Numbered from the stretch's first letter, positions 32,030 through 40,608 are shown. The stretch: 64,000 nucleotides of DNA from Modestobacter sp. VKM Ac-2984 (GCF_026967985.1 NZ_JAPVBJ010000002.1:476349-540348), one strand, 5' to 3'. The notes: a model not told the origin generated them from the sequence alone. Numbers and translations: made by a program.

Positions 32030-32992
32030 TCAGCCGAGGAGGCGGGGGGCCTTCTCCAGGGCCTTGCGGGCGTCGGCGGCCAGCCGGCGGACGACGTCGC
32101 TCGCCGACTCCTCACGGGTGACCAGCCCGACCGACTCCCCGGCGTAGACCGGCGCGTGGTCGAGGTCGCCCTCGGCCCGGGCGCGGCGGACCAGGTCCGC
32201 TGCGGCGGTGTCGCCGCGCAGCTCCGTCTCCCGGCCGTGCCAGAGCTGGGTGAACTCGTTGGCCAGTGCCCGCCCGGGCCAGCGCGCTGGCCAGGGCAGT
32301 CCCTGGGCGATGTCGAAGGCGCTGGTCAGCACCGTGTCGTCGCCGGCGGCGGCCCGGATCCGCTCGCGGGCGGCCGGGGAGTTGGCCGCCTCCGTGCAGG
32401 ACAGGAACGGGGTGCCGATCCAGGCCCCTGCGGCGCCGGCCACCAGGACGGCGGCCAGCCCCGCACCGGTGGCCACCCCGCCCGCGGCGAGCACCGGCCG
32501 GTCGGTCGCGGCCAGCACCTCCTGCAGCAGCGGCAGGGTGGCCCGCTGCCCGGTGTGCCCGCCGGCCTCGGTGCCCTGCGCCACGATGACGTCGGCCCCG
32601 GCCGCCAGGGCGCGGTCCAGGTCGGCCAGCGAGTTCACCGCGGTGGCGACCGCGATCCCGGCGTCGTGCAGCGGCCCCACGAACGGCTCCGGGTCGCCGA
32701 AGGAGACCGACACCAGGGCCGGCTCGGTGGCGATCGCCGCGGCCAGCAGCTCCGGGCGCCGCTCCAGGGCCCAGGCCATCAGGCCGACCCCGAAGGAGAC
32801 GTCTGCCTCCGTGGGCAGCCGGGCCTGCTCGGCCAGCCACTCCACCGGGGTGTCGGACCCGACGCCGATCATGCCCAGCCCGCCGCCGAGGGAGACGGCG
32901 CGGGCGAGCTCGCCGCCGGCCACCCCGGCCATCGGGGCACCGAACACCGGCACGTCGAGGTCGAACCAGCGGGTCAGCGGGGTCTTGATCAC
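32030..32992 (-). CDS. Nitronate monooxygenase family protein
   Basis: 320-aa FMN-dependent (beta/alpha)8-barrel of the nitronate monooxygenase/2-nitropropane dioxygenase-like family. Seen: [29 protein letters not shown], the FMN-phosphate segments [12 protein letters not shown] and [13 protein letters not shown], and [10 protein letters not shown]. The Gln/Gly-rich AQGTEAGGH carries the usual catalytic His. Whether nitronate is the real substrate is open. The GTG at 32992 is the family start but lacks a close ribosome site. It lies 41 nt downstream of the FBP-domain gene on the same strand. Confidence 0.88.
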   Translation of the reverse strand: MIKTPLTRWFDLDVPVFGAPMAGVAGGELARAVSLGGGLGMIGVGSDTPVEWLAEQARLPTEADVSFGVGLMAWALERRPELLAAAIATEPALVSVSFGDPEPFVGPLHDAGIAVATAVNSLADLDRALAAGADVIVAQGTEAGGHTGQRATLPLLQEVLAATDRPVLAAGGVATGAGLAAVLVAGAAGAWIGTPFLSCTEAANSPAARERIRAAAGDDTVLTSAFDIAQGLPWPARWPGRALANEFTQLWHGRETELRGDTAAADLVRRARAEGDLDHAPVYAGESVGLVTREESASDVVRRLAADARKALEKAPRLLG

Positions 32993-33033
32993 CGGCCCAT
33001 CGTCGTCCCTCGCCCTGTGGGGCGCAGCGGCGG

Positions 33034-33534
33034 TCAGCGGCGGGTGACGTCGGCGGTGAACGCCTGCAGCCGCGTGCGCAGACCGATGACCTGCTCCTCG
33101 ATCGCGAGGGCCTGTAGCTCCTCGTCGAGGTGCTGCGCCGACGGGGGGAGGGCGGTCACCCGGCTCGCGCAGTCCAGGTCGGCGCAGATGTAGGTGCCCA
33201 CGGTGTTGCCGTTGCGGCCGGCCTCGCCGACCCGCCGTGCGGTGAACAACGAGACGTCGGCGGCCGACTGCACCGAGTGGCACAGCAGGCACATCGCCGA
33301 GCGGCGGCTGGACATCTTCGTGTCGGCGGCCCGCAGCGCGATGCCGACGGGGTCGCCGTCCTGCTCGTGCACGAGGTAGCCGCGCAGCTCGGCCTTGGCG
33401 TCCCGCCAGCCGAGCACGTCGAGCGACGCCCAGTCCAGCTCGTCCAGGTCGCGGGGCGGCGTGAGGGACGCGGCCTCGCTGCGGGAGCAGTTGACCATCG
33501 AGCGGCGGATCGCCGCCTCGGTCAGGGCGTGCAC
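33034..33534 (-). CDS. FBP (FusB/EF-G-binding-like) treble-clef domain protein
   Basis: 166-aa protein with the FBP C-terminal treble-clef zinc finger. The metal site is CLLCHSVQ (two Cys) plus YICADLDCASRV (two Cys). The N-terminal half, AIRRSMVNCSRSEAASLTPP with LDELDWASLDVLGWRD, is typical of actinobacterial FBP-domain proteins. FusB relatives release EF-G from ribosomes and give fusidic acid resistance; for the actinobacterial group the ribosomal role is inferred by homology only. The GTG at 33534 has GGAGG 5 nt upstream. Confidence 0.82.
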   Translation of the reverse strand: MHALTEAAIRRSMVNCSRSEAASLTPPRDLDELDWASLDVLGWRDAKAELRGYLVHEQDGDPVGIALRAADTKMSSRRSAMCLLCHSVQSAADVSLFTARRVGEAGRNGNTVGTYICADLDCASRVTALPPSAQHLDEELQALAIEEQVIGLRTRLQAFTADVTRR

Positions 33535-33622
33535 GGGGACCTCCAGAGACGTCGGGACGGGACGGCCGCAGAGGCTACGTACCGCGCCCGTCCCGACGCA
33601 CCCGGATTTCCCGCAGGCCCGG

Positions 33623-33648
33623 TCCACCAAGATGGCCATCCTGGTGGA
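33623..33648 (-). terminator. Loop-less palindromic terminator candidate of the 80-aa ORF
   Basis: TCCACCAAGATGG (33623-33635) abuts CCATCCTGGTGGA (33636-33648). They pair over 13 bp with one exception, which is G-U in minus-strand RNA but A-C in plus-strand RNA. It lies 8 bp downstream of the minus-strand gene ending at 33657, so direction and strand agree. Confidence 0.5.
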
Positions 33649-33656
33649 GCCGGGGA

Positions 33657-33899
33657 TCAGCTGGTGGCGGGGCCGCCGTGCTCGGTGCCGGAGAGCTTGC
33701 GGAGCAGGTCGTGGGCGCGCTCGGCGCGCTGCGAGTCCTGCTCCATCACCTCGCGGAAGAACGAGGCGACGTCGTCCAGGTTGGCGTTCTCGGCATCCCG
33801 GACGTACTGGCCGTAGTCGTGCCCGGCCTTCAGGGAGTGGTACTGGACGGAGATCAGGTCGAACGTGACGTCGGCGAAGCCGGTCTCACCGGTGGCCAT
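33657..33899 (-). CDS. Small conserved-looking hypothetical protein (80 aa)
   Basis: 80-aa acidic protein, MATGETGFADVTFDLISVQYHSLKAGHDYG followed by two helices. The second, SFFREVMEQDSQRAERAHDLLRKL, has a spacing of Glu and His reminiscent of ferritin-like helices but is too short for a metal cage. I do not recognise the family. The ATG at 33899 has an excellent GAGGAGG site, codon use matches its neighbours, and a hairpin follows, so it is very probably a real gene. Confidence 0.75.
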   Translation of the reverse strand: MATGETGFADVTFDLISVQYHSLKAGHDYGQYVRDAENANLDDVASFFREVMEQDSQRAERAHDLLRKLSGTEHGGPATS

Positions 33900-34006
33900 G
33901 GGTCCTCCTCAGGAGTGCGCATGGGGCCGTTGCTGGGCCTCGGGATCTGACGTCGTCGCGCTACCCCGTCCTCGGGCGGGTGACACGCGGGTCGGACCGT
34001 TCCGTC

Positions 34007-34243
34007 TCAGGTCTGGTCGTTGGTCGGGGCCTCGCCCACCGCGCCGGCGAACCCGCCGGTGACGTCGCCGCCGCCGGCCTCGTCGGCCTCGATGCGGGAG
34101 GTGGCGAGCTCGTCCTCGCCGCTCGCGACCTGGTCGTCCTCGGTGGAGGCGAGGTCCTCGCCCTCGCCGAGGGCGCCGGGGTCAGCCTGCAGGGTGCGCG
34201 GGTCGTTGAGGGGGTCGGGGACGTCGGGATCGGTGACGGTCAT
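34007..34243 (-). CDS. Small acidic, probably disordered hypothetical protein
   Basis: 78-aa protein with about 22 Asp/Glu, almost no aromatic residues and no hydrophobic core (TVTDPDVPDPLNDPRTLQ, then EGEDLASTEDDQVASGEDELATS). Such proteins are common next to metabolic genes in this family of actinobacteria and are annotated as hypothetical. The ATG at 34243 has only a weak GGGG upstream. It diverges from the ArsR gene; the operator-like dyad at 34284 lies between them. Confidence 0.55.
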   Translation of the reverse strand: MTVTDPDVPDPLNDPRTLQADPGALGEGEDLASTEDDQVASGEDELATSRIEADEAGGGDVTGGFAGAVGEAPTNDQT

Positions 34244-34283
34244 GCCCCGACCGTGCCCCGGTGGTGCGCCGTCCGAACGTGCG

Positions 34284-34297
34284 TAACTGGACAGTTA
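34284..34297. promoter_or_regulatory. ArsR-type operator candidate in an AT-rich island
   Basis: TAACTG-GA-CAGTTA is a perfect 6-bp dyad, followed by TTAATTAA, an exceptional AT-rich patch in this genome. TGGACA (34288-34293) could be a -35 element, making the dyad an autorepressor site over the promoter. The ArsR start codon at 34324 has no ribosome site, which suits a near-leaderless transcript. Confidence 0.5.
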
Positions 34298-34323
34298 ATT
34301 AAGGCTCCTGTTACACATCCCGC

Positions 34324-34653
34324 ATGGAGGCTCTCGCGGCCCTGGCCGACCCGACCCGGCGGCAGATCGTCGCCCTGCTCGCCGCCGGTGAGCGGGGTGC
34401 AGGGGAGCTGGCCGGACAGTTCCCGGTCAGCCGTCCGGCGATCAGCCGGCACCTGCGGGTGCTCCGCGAGGCCGGGCTGGTGCAGGTCCGGGTGGAGGGG
34501 CAGCGCCGGGTGTACGCGCTGGACCCGGCGCCACTGTCGGAGCTGGACGCCTGGCTGGCCCCCTACCGGCGGCTGTGGGCGCAGCGGCTGGACGCGCTGG
34601 ACACCGAGATCGCCCGCGGACGGCGGGCCCGAACGCAGGAGGACGGTCGATGA
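34324..34653 (+). CDS. ArsR family transcriptional regulator
   Basis: 109-aa winged-helix repressor. MEALAALADPTRRQIVALL is the classical ArsR N-terminus, PVSRPAISRHLRVLREAGLV the recognition helix, and VEGQRRVYALDP the wing. No metal-binding Cys is present, as in the group that partners AHSA1/SRPBCC proteins. The overlapping downstream gene (ATGA) is exactly such a protein. An AT-rich dyad upstream is the likely operator. The ligand is unknown. Confidence 0.92.
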   Translation: MEALAALADPTRRQIVALLAAGERGAGELAGQFPVSRPAISRHLRVLREAGLVQVRVEGQRRVYALDPAPLSELDAWLAPYRRLWAQRLDALDTEIARGRRARTQEDGR

Positions 34654-35153
34654 CGACACCGGACGAACGGCTGGGGCAGGTCACCGAGCTGCCCGAGGGG
34701 GTGCGGCTGCAGTTCCGCCGCAGCTGGCCGGACCCGATCGACGACGTCTGGGCGGCGCTCACCCAGCCCGACCGGATGGTGCGCTGGATCGGCACCTACG
34801 AGGGGGAGCGGCGGCCCGGCGGGGCGGGCACCTTCACCATGACCCACGAGGAGACGCCCATCGGTGAGCCGATGCGGATCGTCGAGTGCGAGGAGCCGCG
34901 CCGGCTGGTGGTCGACTGGGACACCGAGGAGGGCTGGCGGGTCGAGCTCGACCTCAGCACGGACGGCGGCCGGACGGTCCTGCTCTTCACCCAGCTCTTC
35001 GCCCCGGGCACCGAGATCACCGACTACGTGCTGGGCTGGCACTGGTACCTGGACAAGTTCGACGCCGAGGTGGGCGACCGCCCGGCGCCGGGTGACTGGG
35101 ACGGCTTCCTCGCCGCCACCGGGCCCGCCTACGGGCGTCTCCCCCAGGCCTGA
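34650..35153 (+). CDS. SRPBCC / AHSA1-like (START-fold) protein
   Basis: 167-aa protein of the AHSA1/SRPBCC ligand-binding fold. Seen: LQFRRSWPDPIDDVWAALTQPDRMVRWIGTYEG, FTMTHEETPIGEPMRIVECEEPRRLVVDW and a C-terminal helix with VLGWHWYLDKFDAEV. It probably binds a hydrophobic ligand or acts with the co-translated ArsR repressor (ATGA overlap). No catalytic residues are recognisable. It is followed by a 15-bp hairpin. Confidence 0.9.
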   Translation: MTTPDERLGQVTELPEGVRLQFRRSWPDPIDDVWAALTQPDRMVRWIGTYEGERRPGGAGTFTMTHEETPIGEPMRIVECEEPRRLVVDWDTEEGWRVELDLSTDGGRTVLLFTQLFAPGTEITDYVLGWHWYLDKFDAEVGDRPAPGDWDGFLAATGPAYGRLPQA

Positions 35154-35162
35154 GCCGGTTGG

Positions 35163-35202
35163 CCGACCGTGGAGCCGGGTCACGCGGCGGCTCCACGGTC
35201 GG
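35163..35202. terminator. Hairpin terminator between convergent genes
   Basis: CCGACCGTGGAGCCG (35163-35177) and CGGCTCCACGGTCGG (35188-35202) form a perfect 15-bp stem with a 10-nt loop, between the AHSA1-like gene and the convergent old yellow enzyme gene. Confidence 0.75.
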
Positions 35203-35226
35203 GTGGGTGGCTGAGGCCTGGGCGGT

Positions 35227-36399
35227 TCAGGCCTGGGCGGCCCGGGCGGGCTCCACCCGGACCGGGTCCGGTCCGGTCCACCGGCCCAGCCGGTGCAGCA
35301 GCCGGTCGCGGGAGGCCAGCCGCGGGCCGGCCTGGACCGGGTACGCGTCGTAGGAGCTGGTCAGGGCACGGGCGGCGTGCAGGGCGAAGTTCGGGTCGTC
35401 CTGGGCCTCCCGGGCGACGGCGACCAGGTCGGCCTGCCCGGTGGCGACGACGGCGTCGGCCTGCTGCGGGTCGACGAGCAGGCCCACGGCCATGGTCGGG
35501 ATGCCGACCTGCTCCTTGATCGCGGCGGCGAAGGGCACCTGGTACCCGTAGCCGATCGGGTGCTCCCAGCCGCTGCCGATGCCCCCACCGGAGACGTCGA
35601 TCGCGTCCACCCCGAGGGCCTTCAGCTCCCGGCAGAAGGCGATGGTGTCGGCCAGCGTCGTCCCGTCGCGGGTCGCGTCGACGGCGGAGACCCGCACCAT
35701 CAGCGGCAGGTCGGCCGGCCAGACGGCGCGGACGGCCTCGACCACCTCGAGCGGGAACCGCATCCGGTTCTCCAGCGACCCGCCGTAGGCGTCGGTGCGG
35801 GTGTTGGTCAGCGGCGACAGGAACTCGTTGAGCAGGTAGCCGTGCGCGGTGTGCACCTCGGCGAGCTGGAACCCGGCGGTCAGCGCCCGGCGGGCGGCGG
35901 CGACGAACGCGTCGCGCACGGCGGGGAGCTCCTCGAGCGCGAGCGCGCGGGGGGCCGGCCAGCCCTCGCCCATCGGCACGCCGCTGGGGGAGACCGGCGT
36001 CCACGGGACGTCGCCGGGCCGGGCGTTCTCCGCGGTGACCGGGCCGTCGCCGTCCCAGGGGCGGAGCGTGCTGCCCTTGCCGCCGGCGTGCGCCAGCTGG
36101 ATCGCCGCCACGCTGCCGTGCTCGCGCAGGAAGGCGGCGACGCGCGCCAGGCCGGGCACCTGCTCGTCGTTCCACAGGCCGACGTCGCCGGGGCTGATCC
36201 GGCCCTCGGCGGTCACGCCGGTGGCCTCGACCATCACCAGGCCGAAGCCGCCGAGGGCGAACCGGCCCAGGTGGGCCAGGTGGTAGTCGCCGACCACCCC
36301 GTCGGAGACGCAGTACTGGCACATCGGCGCGACCGCGAGGCGGTTGGGGAGGGTGACCCCGCGCAGGGTCAGGGGCTGCAGGAGCTGAGGTGTGCTCAC
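35227..36399 (-). CDS. NADH:flavin oxidoreductase, old yellow enzyme family (YqjM-like)
   Basis: 390-aa FMN (beta/alpha)8 ene-reductase. PMCQYCVSDGVVGDYHLAHLGRFALGGFGLVMVEATGV matches the thermophilic-like/YqjM class with its active-site Cys (MCQY). IQLAHAGGKGS, EVHTAHGYLLNEFLSPLTNTRTDAYGGSLENRMRF and AVGLLVDPQQAD carry the substrate- and FMN-binding residues. It should reduce activated C=C bonds of enones, maleimides or nitro compounds. The GTG at 36399 has no evident ribosome site and abuts the palindrome GACCGCGGTC (36400-36409), so transcripts may be leaderless or repressible. Confidence 0.92.
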   Translation of the reverse strand: MSTPQLLQPLTLRGVTLPNRLAVAPMCQYCVSDGVVGDYHLAHLGRFALGGFGLVMVEATGVTAEGRISPGDVGLWNDEQVPGLARVAAFLREHGSVAAIQLAHAGGKGSTLRPWDGDGPVTAENARPGDVPWTPVSPSGVPMGEGWPAPRALALEELPAVRDAFVAAARRALTAGFQLAEVHTAHGYLLNEFLSPLTNTRTDAYGGSLENRMRFPLEVVEAVRAVWPADLPLMVRVSAVDATRDGTTLADTIAFCRELKALGVDAIDVSGGGIGSGWEHPIGYGYQVPFAAAIKEQVGIPTMAVGLLVDPQQADAVVATGQADLVAVAREAQDDPNFALHAARALTSSYDAYPVQAGPRLASRDRLLHRLGRWTGPDPVRVEPARAAQA

Positions 36400-36461
36400 G
36401 ACCGCGGTCAACCGCGCGGTGGTCGGGAGGCATTCCAGGGGGACGTGCGTCACACTCTTGG

Positions 36462-36498
36462 TAGACGTTCTAGACGTACGCCTTTCGACCGGTAGCCT
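36462..36498 (+). promoter_or_regulatory. Candidate promoter of PEP carboxykinase with direct repeats
   Basis: TAGACGT occurs twice (36462-36468, 36471-36477), 9 bp apart, followed by a possible -10 TAGCCT (36493-36498). TAGACG (36471-36476) could act as a weak -35 with a 16-bp spacer. The repeats may also be a regulator site. This is inferred from pattern and position. Confidence 0.35.
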
Positions 36499-36591
36499 GG
36501 CCCGATCCCCCCGGCCCCAGCGTCGCGGCCGGGGGGTCGACACAGCGCCGGTGCGACAACCCCGCCGGCGGCACCCGAAGGAGGAGACGCC

Positions 36592-38406
36592 GTGACTTCC
36601 GTGGCCACCCCAGGTCTCGAGAACGCCCCCACCACGCATGCCCGACTCCTTGCCTGGGTGCAGGAGATGGCCGAGCTGGCCCAGCCCGACCAGGTGGTGT
36701 GGGTCGATGGCTCCGACGAGGAGTGGGAGCGGCTGACCACCCGACTCGTGGACGCCGGCACCTTCACCCGGCTGGCGAAGAAGCCCAACTCCTTCCACTG
36801 CGCCTCCGACCCCAGTGACGTCGCCCGGGTCGAGGACCGCACCTTCATCTGCTCGGTCGACGAGGCCGACGCCGGTCCGACCAACAACTGGATGGAACCG
36901 GCCGAGATGAAGGCCGTCATGACCGAGCTGTACCGGGGGTGCATGCGCGGCCGGACGATGTACGTCATCCCGTTCTGCATGGGCCCGGTCGAGGCCGAGA
37001 ACCCCATGTTCGGCGTCGAGCTCACGGACTCCGAGTACGTCGTCGTCTCGATGCGGGTCATGGCCCGGATCGGCAGCCGCGTGCTCCAGGCGATGGGTGA
37101 AGACCGGCCGTTCGTGCCGGCGATGCACTCCCTCGGCGCCCCACTGGAGGCCGGGCAGGCCGACGTCCCGTGGCCGTGCAGCGACACCAAGTACATCGTG
37201 CACTTCCCGGAGGAGCGGACCATCTGGTCCTACGGCTCCGGCTACGGCGGCAACGCCCTGCTGGGCAAGAAGTGCTACTCGCTGCGCATCGCCTCGGTCA
37301 TGGCGCGGGACGAGGGCTGGCTCGCCGAGCACATGCTGATCCTCAAGCTCACCAGCCCGCAGCAGAAGACGTACTACGTCGCCGCGGCCTTCCCCTCGGC
37401 CTGTGGCAAGACGAACCTGGCGATGCTCGAGCCGACCATCCCGGGCTGGAAGGTCGAGACGCTCGGCGACGACATCGCCTGGATGCGCTTCGGCGAGGAC
37501 GGTCGGCTCTACGCCCTCAACCCCGAGTTCGGGCTGTTCGGCGTCGCCCCGGGCACCGGCTGGGACACCAACCCCAACGCGATGCGCACCATCGACCAGG
37601 GCAACTCGGTGTTCACCAACGTCGCGCTCACCGACGACGGCGACATCTGGTGGGAGGGGATGACCGACGACGCCCCCGCCCACCTGACCGACTGGAAGGG
37701 CCGGGACTGGACGCCGGAGTCCGAGGAGCCCTCCAGCCACCCGAACAGCCGCTTCTGCACGCCGATCACCCAGTGCCCGATCCTGGCGCCGGAGTACGAG
37801 GACCCGAAGGGCGTGCCGATCTCGGCCATCCTCTTCGGCGGACGCCGCAAGACCACGATCCCGCTGGTCAGCGAGGCGCGGGACTGGAACCACGGTGTGT
37901 TCATGGGCGCGACGCTCTCCTCGGAGACGACCGCCGCAGCCACCGGCGCCGTCGGCGTCGTCCGCCGCGACCCCTTCGCCATGCTGCCGTTCATCGGCTA
38001 CAACGCCGGTGACTACTTCCAGCACTGGGTCGACACCGGCAAGCAGCACGACGCCAGCAAGCTCCCGCGGATCTTCTACGTGAACTGGTTCCGCCGGGAC
38101 GACGAGGGCGGCTTCCTGTGGCCGGGCTTCGGGGAGAACAGCCGCGTGCTCAAGTGGGTCGTCGAGCGCCTGGAGGGCACCGCGGCCGCCGAGGAGACCC
38201 CGGTCGGGCACGTGCCGACGCCGGACTCGCTCGACGTCTCGGGGCTGGGCATGACCCGTGACCAGGTCGAGCAGGCCCTGCGCGTGGACAAGGACGAGTG
38301 GCAGGCCGAGGTCCCGCAGATCACCGAGTGGTTCGAGAAGTTCGGCGAGAAGCTGCCCAGCACCATGTGGGACGAGCTGGAGATCCTCAAGAGCCGTCTC
38401 GCCTGA
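36592..38406 (+). CDS. pckG: Phosphoenolpyruvate carboxykinase (GTP)
   Basis: 604-aa GTP-dependent PEP carboxykinase interconverting oxaloacetate and PEP plus CO2. The nucleotide P-loop is [15 protein letters not shown] (hyperreactive Cys in SACGKT). FEGMTDD-equivalent [12 protein letters not shown], metal-binding [13 protein letters not shown], and [21 protein letters not shown] match the GTP family rather than the ATP family. The GTG at 36592 follows GAGGAG. Key gluconeogenic enzyme, paired functionally with pyruvate carboxylase at 7099; regulation may act through the direct repeats upstream. It is followed by two hairpins. Confidence 0.97.
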   Translation: MTSVATPGLENAPTTHARLLAWVQEMAELAQPDQVVWVDGSDEEWERLTTRLVDAGTFTRLAKKPNSFHCASDPSDVARVEDRTFICSVDEADAGPTNNWMEPAEMKAVMTELYRGCMRGRTMYVIPFCMGPVEAENPMFGVELTDSEYVVVSMRVMARIGSRVLQAMGEDRPFVPAMHSLGAPLEAGQADVPWPCSDTKYIVHFPEERTIWSYGSGYGGNALLGKKCYSLRIASVMARDEGWLAEHMLILKLTSPQQKTYYVAAAFPSACGKTNLAMLEPTIPGWKVETLGDDIAWMRFGEDGRLYALNPEFGLFGVAPGTGWDTNPNAMRTIDQGNSVFTNVALTDDGDIWWEGMTDDAPAHLTDWKGRDWTPESEEPSSHPNSRFCTPITQCPILAPEYEDPKGVPISAILFGGRRKTTIPLVSEARDWNHGVFMGATLSSETTAAATGAVGVVRRDPFAMLPFIGYNAGDYFQHWVDTGKQHDASKLPRIFYVNWFRRDDEGGFLWPGFGENSRVLKWVVERLEGTAAAEETPVGHVPTPDSLDVSGLGMTRDQVEQALRVDKDEWQAEVPQITEWFEKFGEKLPSTMWDELEILKSRLA

Positions 38407-38430
38407 GCCGGTAGCACCGGCCACAGACCG

Positions 38431-38507
38431 GGTCGGCCGCCGCGGAGGCCGACCCCCGGGACGAGGTCCCGCTCCCCGACAGCGTCGTCGGGGGGCGGGA
38501 CCTCGTC
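38431..38507 (+). terminator. Tandem hairpins after PEP carboxykinase
   Basis: First hairpin GGTCGGCC/GGCCGACC (38431-38438, 38447-38454). Second, stronger: 21-bp stem 38460-38480 with 38487-38507 and a 6-nt loop (AGCGTC). Its one exception is U-G in plus-strand RNA, agreeing with the direction of pckG. Confidence 0.75.
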
Positions 38508-38606
38508 GCGTCCGGCGACGCTCCGCTCCCGTTCCGCCGGTGGTGGCGCGGTCGGGTTAGCGTGGCGGGGGCGTGCCCATCCCCCGTGACGGAGGCCAGT
38601 CCGCTC

Positions 38607-39821
38607 GTGCCCAACCCGTACCTGCACGTGCTGCGGACCCCGCATGCCCTGCCGATGGTGCTGGCCGCGTTCATCGGCCGGCTGCCGCTGTCGATGATCG
38701 GCCTGGGCAGCGTGCTGCTCGTCCAGTCCGAGACGGGTTCCTACGGACTGGGTGGTGCGGTCGCCGCCGTGGGTGCGGTCGCCACCGCGATCGCCGGGCC
38801 GGTGATCGGCCGGCTGGCGGACACCCATGCCCAGCGCCGGGTGCTGCTCTCCGTGCTGGCGATCTTCGTCGTCTCGGGGGTGGGCTTCCTCTGGTCGGTG
38901 CGCGGCGGCTGGCCGCTGTGGACGGTGTTCCTCACCGCCGCCGCCGCCGGGGCGACCATCCCGCCGGTCTCCTCGATGATCCGGGTGCGCTGGACGCACC
39001 TGCTCCGCGGCACCCCGCGGCTGCCCACCGCGCTGGCCATGGAGTCGGTGGTCGACGAGTTCGTGTTCATCGTGGGGCCGGTGCTGGTCACCTTCCTGTC
39101 CACCACCGGGCACACCACCTCCGGCGTCGTCACCGCGTTCACGCTGGCTGCCGTCGGCAGCCTGCTGTTCGCCGCGCAGGGGCACACCGAGCCGCCGCCG
39201 GCCGCGCACGGGCACCGGCGCGGGGCGTCGGCGATCCGGGTGCGAGGGCTGCGGGTGCTGTTCGTGGTGGGGGCCGCGGTCGGCGCCATCCTCGGCGCGC
39301 TGGAGATCGGGCTGGTCGCCTTCGCCGACGAGGTGGGTCAGCGGTCGCTGTCCGGGCTGCTCATCGCCGGCCTGGCCGCCGGCTCGATGTTCGCCGGCAT
39401 CGGCTGGGGCGTCGTGCACTGGAAGGTGCGGCTGCGGCACCGGCTGGTCGCTGCCCTCGTCGTCCTGACCGTGCTGACCGTGCCGCTGGTGCTGGTCACC
39501 AGCTACTGGCTGATGCTGCCGCTGGTCGTGGTCGCCGGCATCGCCGTCTCGCCGTCGCTGATCAGCGCCTTCACCCTGGCCGAGGTGCTGGTGCCCCGAT
39601 CTGCGGTCACCGAGGCGTTCACCTGGATCGGCACCGCGCTGGCCCTGGGGGTGGCGATCGGGGCGTCGGTCGCCGGGAAGATCGTGGACACCGTGGGGGC
39701 GAACGCCAGCTTCCTGGTCGCCACCGTGGCGGCGGGCCTGGCGGCGGTGGTGGTCGGCCTGGGGCAGCGGACGCTGCACGTGCCGGCCGAGCACGCCGCC
39801 TCCCCGGCGTTGGCCCACTGA
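38607..39821 (+). CDS. MFS transporter
   Basis: ~404-aa major facilitator with 12 predicted membrane segments. Seen: LGRLADTHAQRR-type motif A (GRLADTHAQRRVLL) after helix 2 and PPVSSMIRVRWTHLL. A long cytoplasmic loop (AAQGHTEPPPAAHGHRRGASAIRVRGLRV) divides the halves. Similar actinobacterial transporters are drug or sugar efflux proteins; substrate unknown. Start uncertain: the GTG at 38607 has GGAGG 11 nt upstream and matches the family start (VPNPYLHVLRTP); the GTG at 38586 lacks a ribosome site. Confidence 0.87.
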   Translation: MPNPYLHVLRTPHALPMVLAAFIGRLPLSMIGLGSVLLVQSETGSYGLGGAVAAVGAVATAIAGPVIGRLADTHAQRRVLLSVLAIFVVSGVGFLWSVRGGWPLWTVFLTAAAAGATIPPVSSMIRVRWTHLLRGTPRLPTALAMESVVDEFVFIVGPVLVTFLSTTGHTTSGVVTAFTLAAVGSLLFAAQGHTEPPPAAHGHRRGASAIRVRGLRVLFVVGAAVGAILGALEIGLVAFADEVGQRSLSGLLIAGLAAGSMFAGIGWGVVHWKVRLRHRLVAALVVLTVLTVPLVLVTSYWLMLPLVVVAGIAVSPSLISAFTLAEVLVPRSAVTEAFTWIGTALALGVAIGASVAGKIVDTVGANASFLVATVAAGLAAVVVGLGQRTLHVPAEHAASPALAH

Positions 39822-39822
39822 A

Positions 39823-39839
39823 GGAGGACCCCGTCCTCC
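39823..39839 (+). terminator. Short hairpin after MFS gene
   Basis: GGAGGAC-CCC-GTCCTCC, a 7-bp stem with 3-nt loop, lies directly behind the MFS stop codon (39819-39821). Weak but well placed. Confidence 0.4.
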
Positions 39840-39909
39840 CCACCCCTCGCACGCTCGCGGTGGGACCCGGGAGCGGGCCGGACCGGCCTGCTGCTGCGAT
39901 GCTCGGCGG

Positions 39910-40578
39910 ATGACCTCCCCTCGCCCGGCCGCCTGCGGCGGCCGCCTGCTCGGGGTCGCCCCGGAGCGGCTGGACCGCTGGCTGGACGGCGTCGCGCAGC
40001 GGCACGGCGCGTTCACCGACGTGCAGGTCGACGACGCGGGCGTGGTCACCGTGACCTGTCAGGACACCACCACGGTGCGGCTGACCGTCCCCTACGGCTG
40101 GACGCCGGGACCGGCGCCGCTGACCGCCTTCACCGCCGCGGCCAAGGTGCCGCGGCGCACCGCCGTCCTGCTGGTCCGGCGCGGCCGCTGGGCGGTCGGG
40201 GTGTTCGACGGCGCGGACCTCGTCGTCTCCAAGGTCGACACCCGCCAGGTGCAGGGCCGCACGGCCGCCGGGGGCTGGTCGCAGCAGCGCTTCGCCCGCC
40301 GGCGCGGGCACCAGACCGACGCCGTCGTCAGCCACGCCGCGGACACCGCCGCCCGGGTGCTGCTGCCGCACGCCGGCACGCTGGACGCGCTGGCGCCGGG
40401 CGGGGACAAGGGGCTGGCCGCGGAGGTGCTGACCGACCCGCGGCTGCGCCCGCTGGCCGACCTGCCGCGCCTGCCCGCGCTGGACGTCGGCGAGCCGACG
40501 AAGGTGGTGCTGCTGGCGACCCCGGCCCAGTTCCGGGCCGTGCGCGTGCACATCGTGGAGCCCACCGACCGCACCTGA
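39910..40578 (+). CDS. acVLRF1 family peptidyl-tRNA hydrolase
   Basis: 222-aa actinobacterial VLRF1, a relative of eRF1/Vms1 release-factor-like hydrolases that release nascent chains from stalled large ribosomal subunits. The catalytic loop GGWSQQRFARRRGHQ corresponds to the GSQ-type motif of the family. N-terminal GRLLGVAPERLDRWLDGVAQRHG and C-terminal VVLLATPAQFRAVRVH fit too. Role in ribosome quality control is known for the family, inferred here. The gene ends inside a 34-bp perfect palindrome shared with the convergent monooxygenase gene. Confidence 0.88.
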   Translation: MTSPRPAACGGRLLGVAPERLDRWLDGVAQRHGAFTDVQVDDAGVVTVTCQDTTTVRLTVPYGWTPGPAPLTAFTAAAKVPRRTAVLLVRRGRWAVGVFDGADLVVSKVDTRQVQGRTAAGGWSQQRFARRRGHQTDAVVSHAADTAARVLLPHAGTLDALAPGGDKGLAAEVLTDPRLRPLADLPRLPALDVGEPTKVVLLATPAQFRAVRVHIVEPTDRT

Positions 40579-40608
40579 GGGGCCGAAGTCGCGACTTCGG
40601 CCCCTCAG
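40575..40608. terminator. 34-bp perfect palindrome enclosing both stop codons
   Basis: CTGAGGGGCCGAAGTCG (40575-40591) is followed directly by its reverse complement (40592-40608). The TGA of acVLRF1 (40576-40578) and the stop of the minus-strand monooxygenase (40605-40607) lie at mirror positions. It should form a bidirectional terminator with only a few unpaired bases at the tip. Confidence 0.8.
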
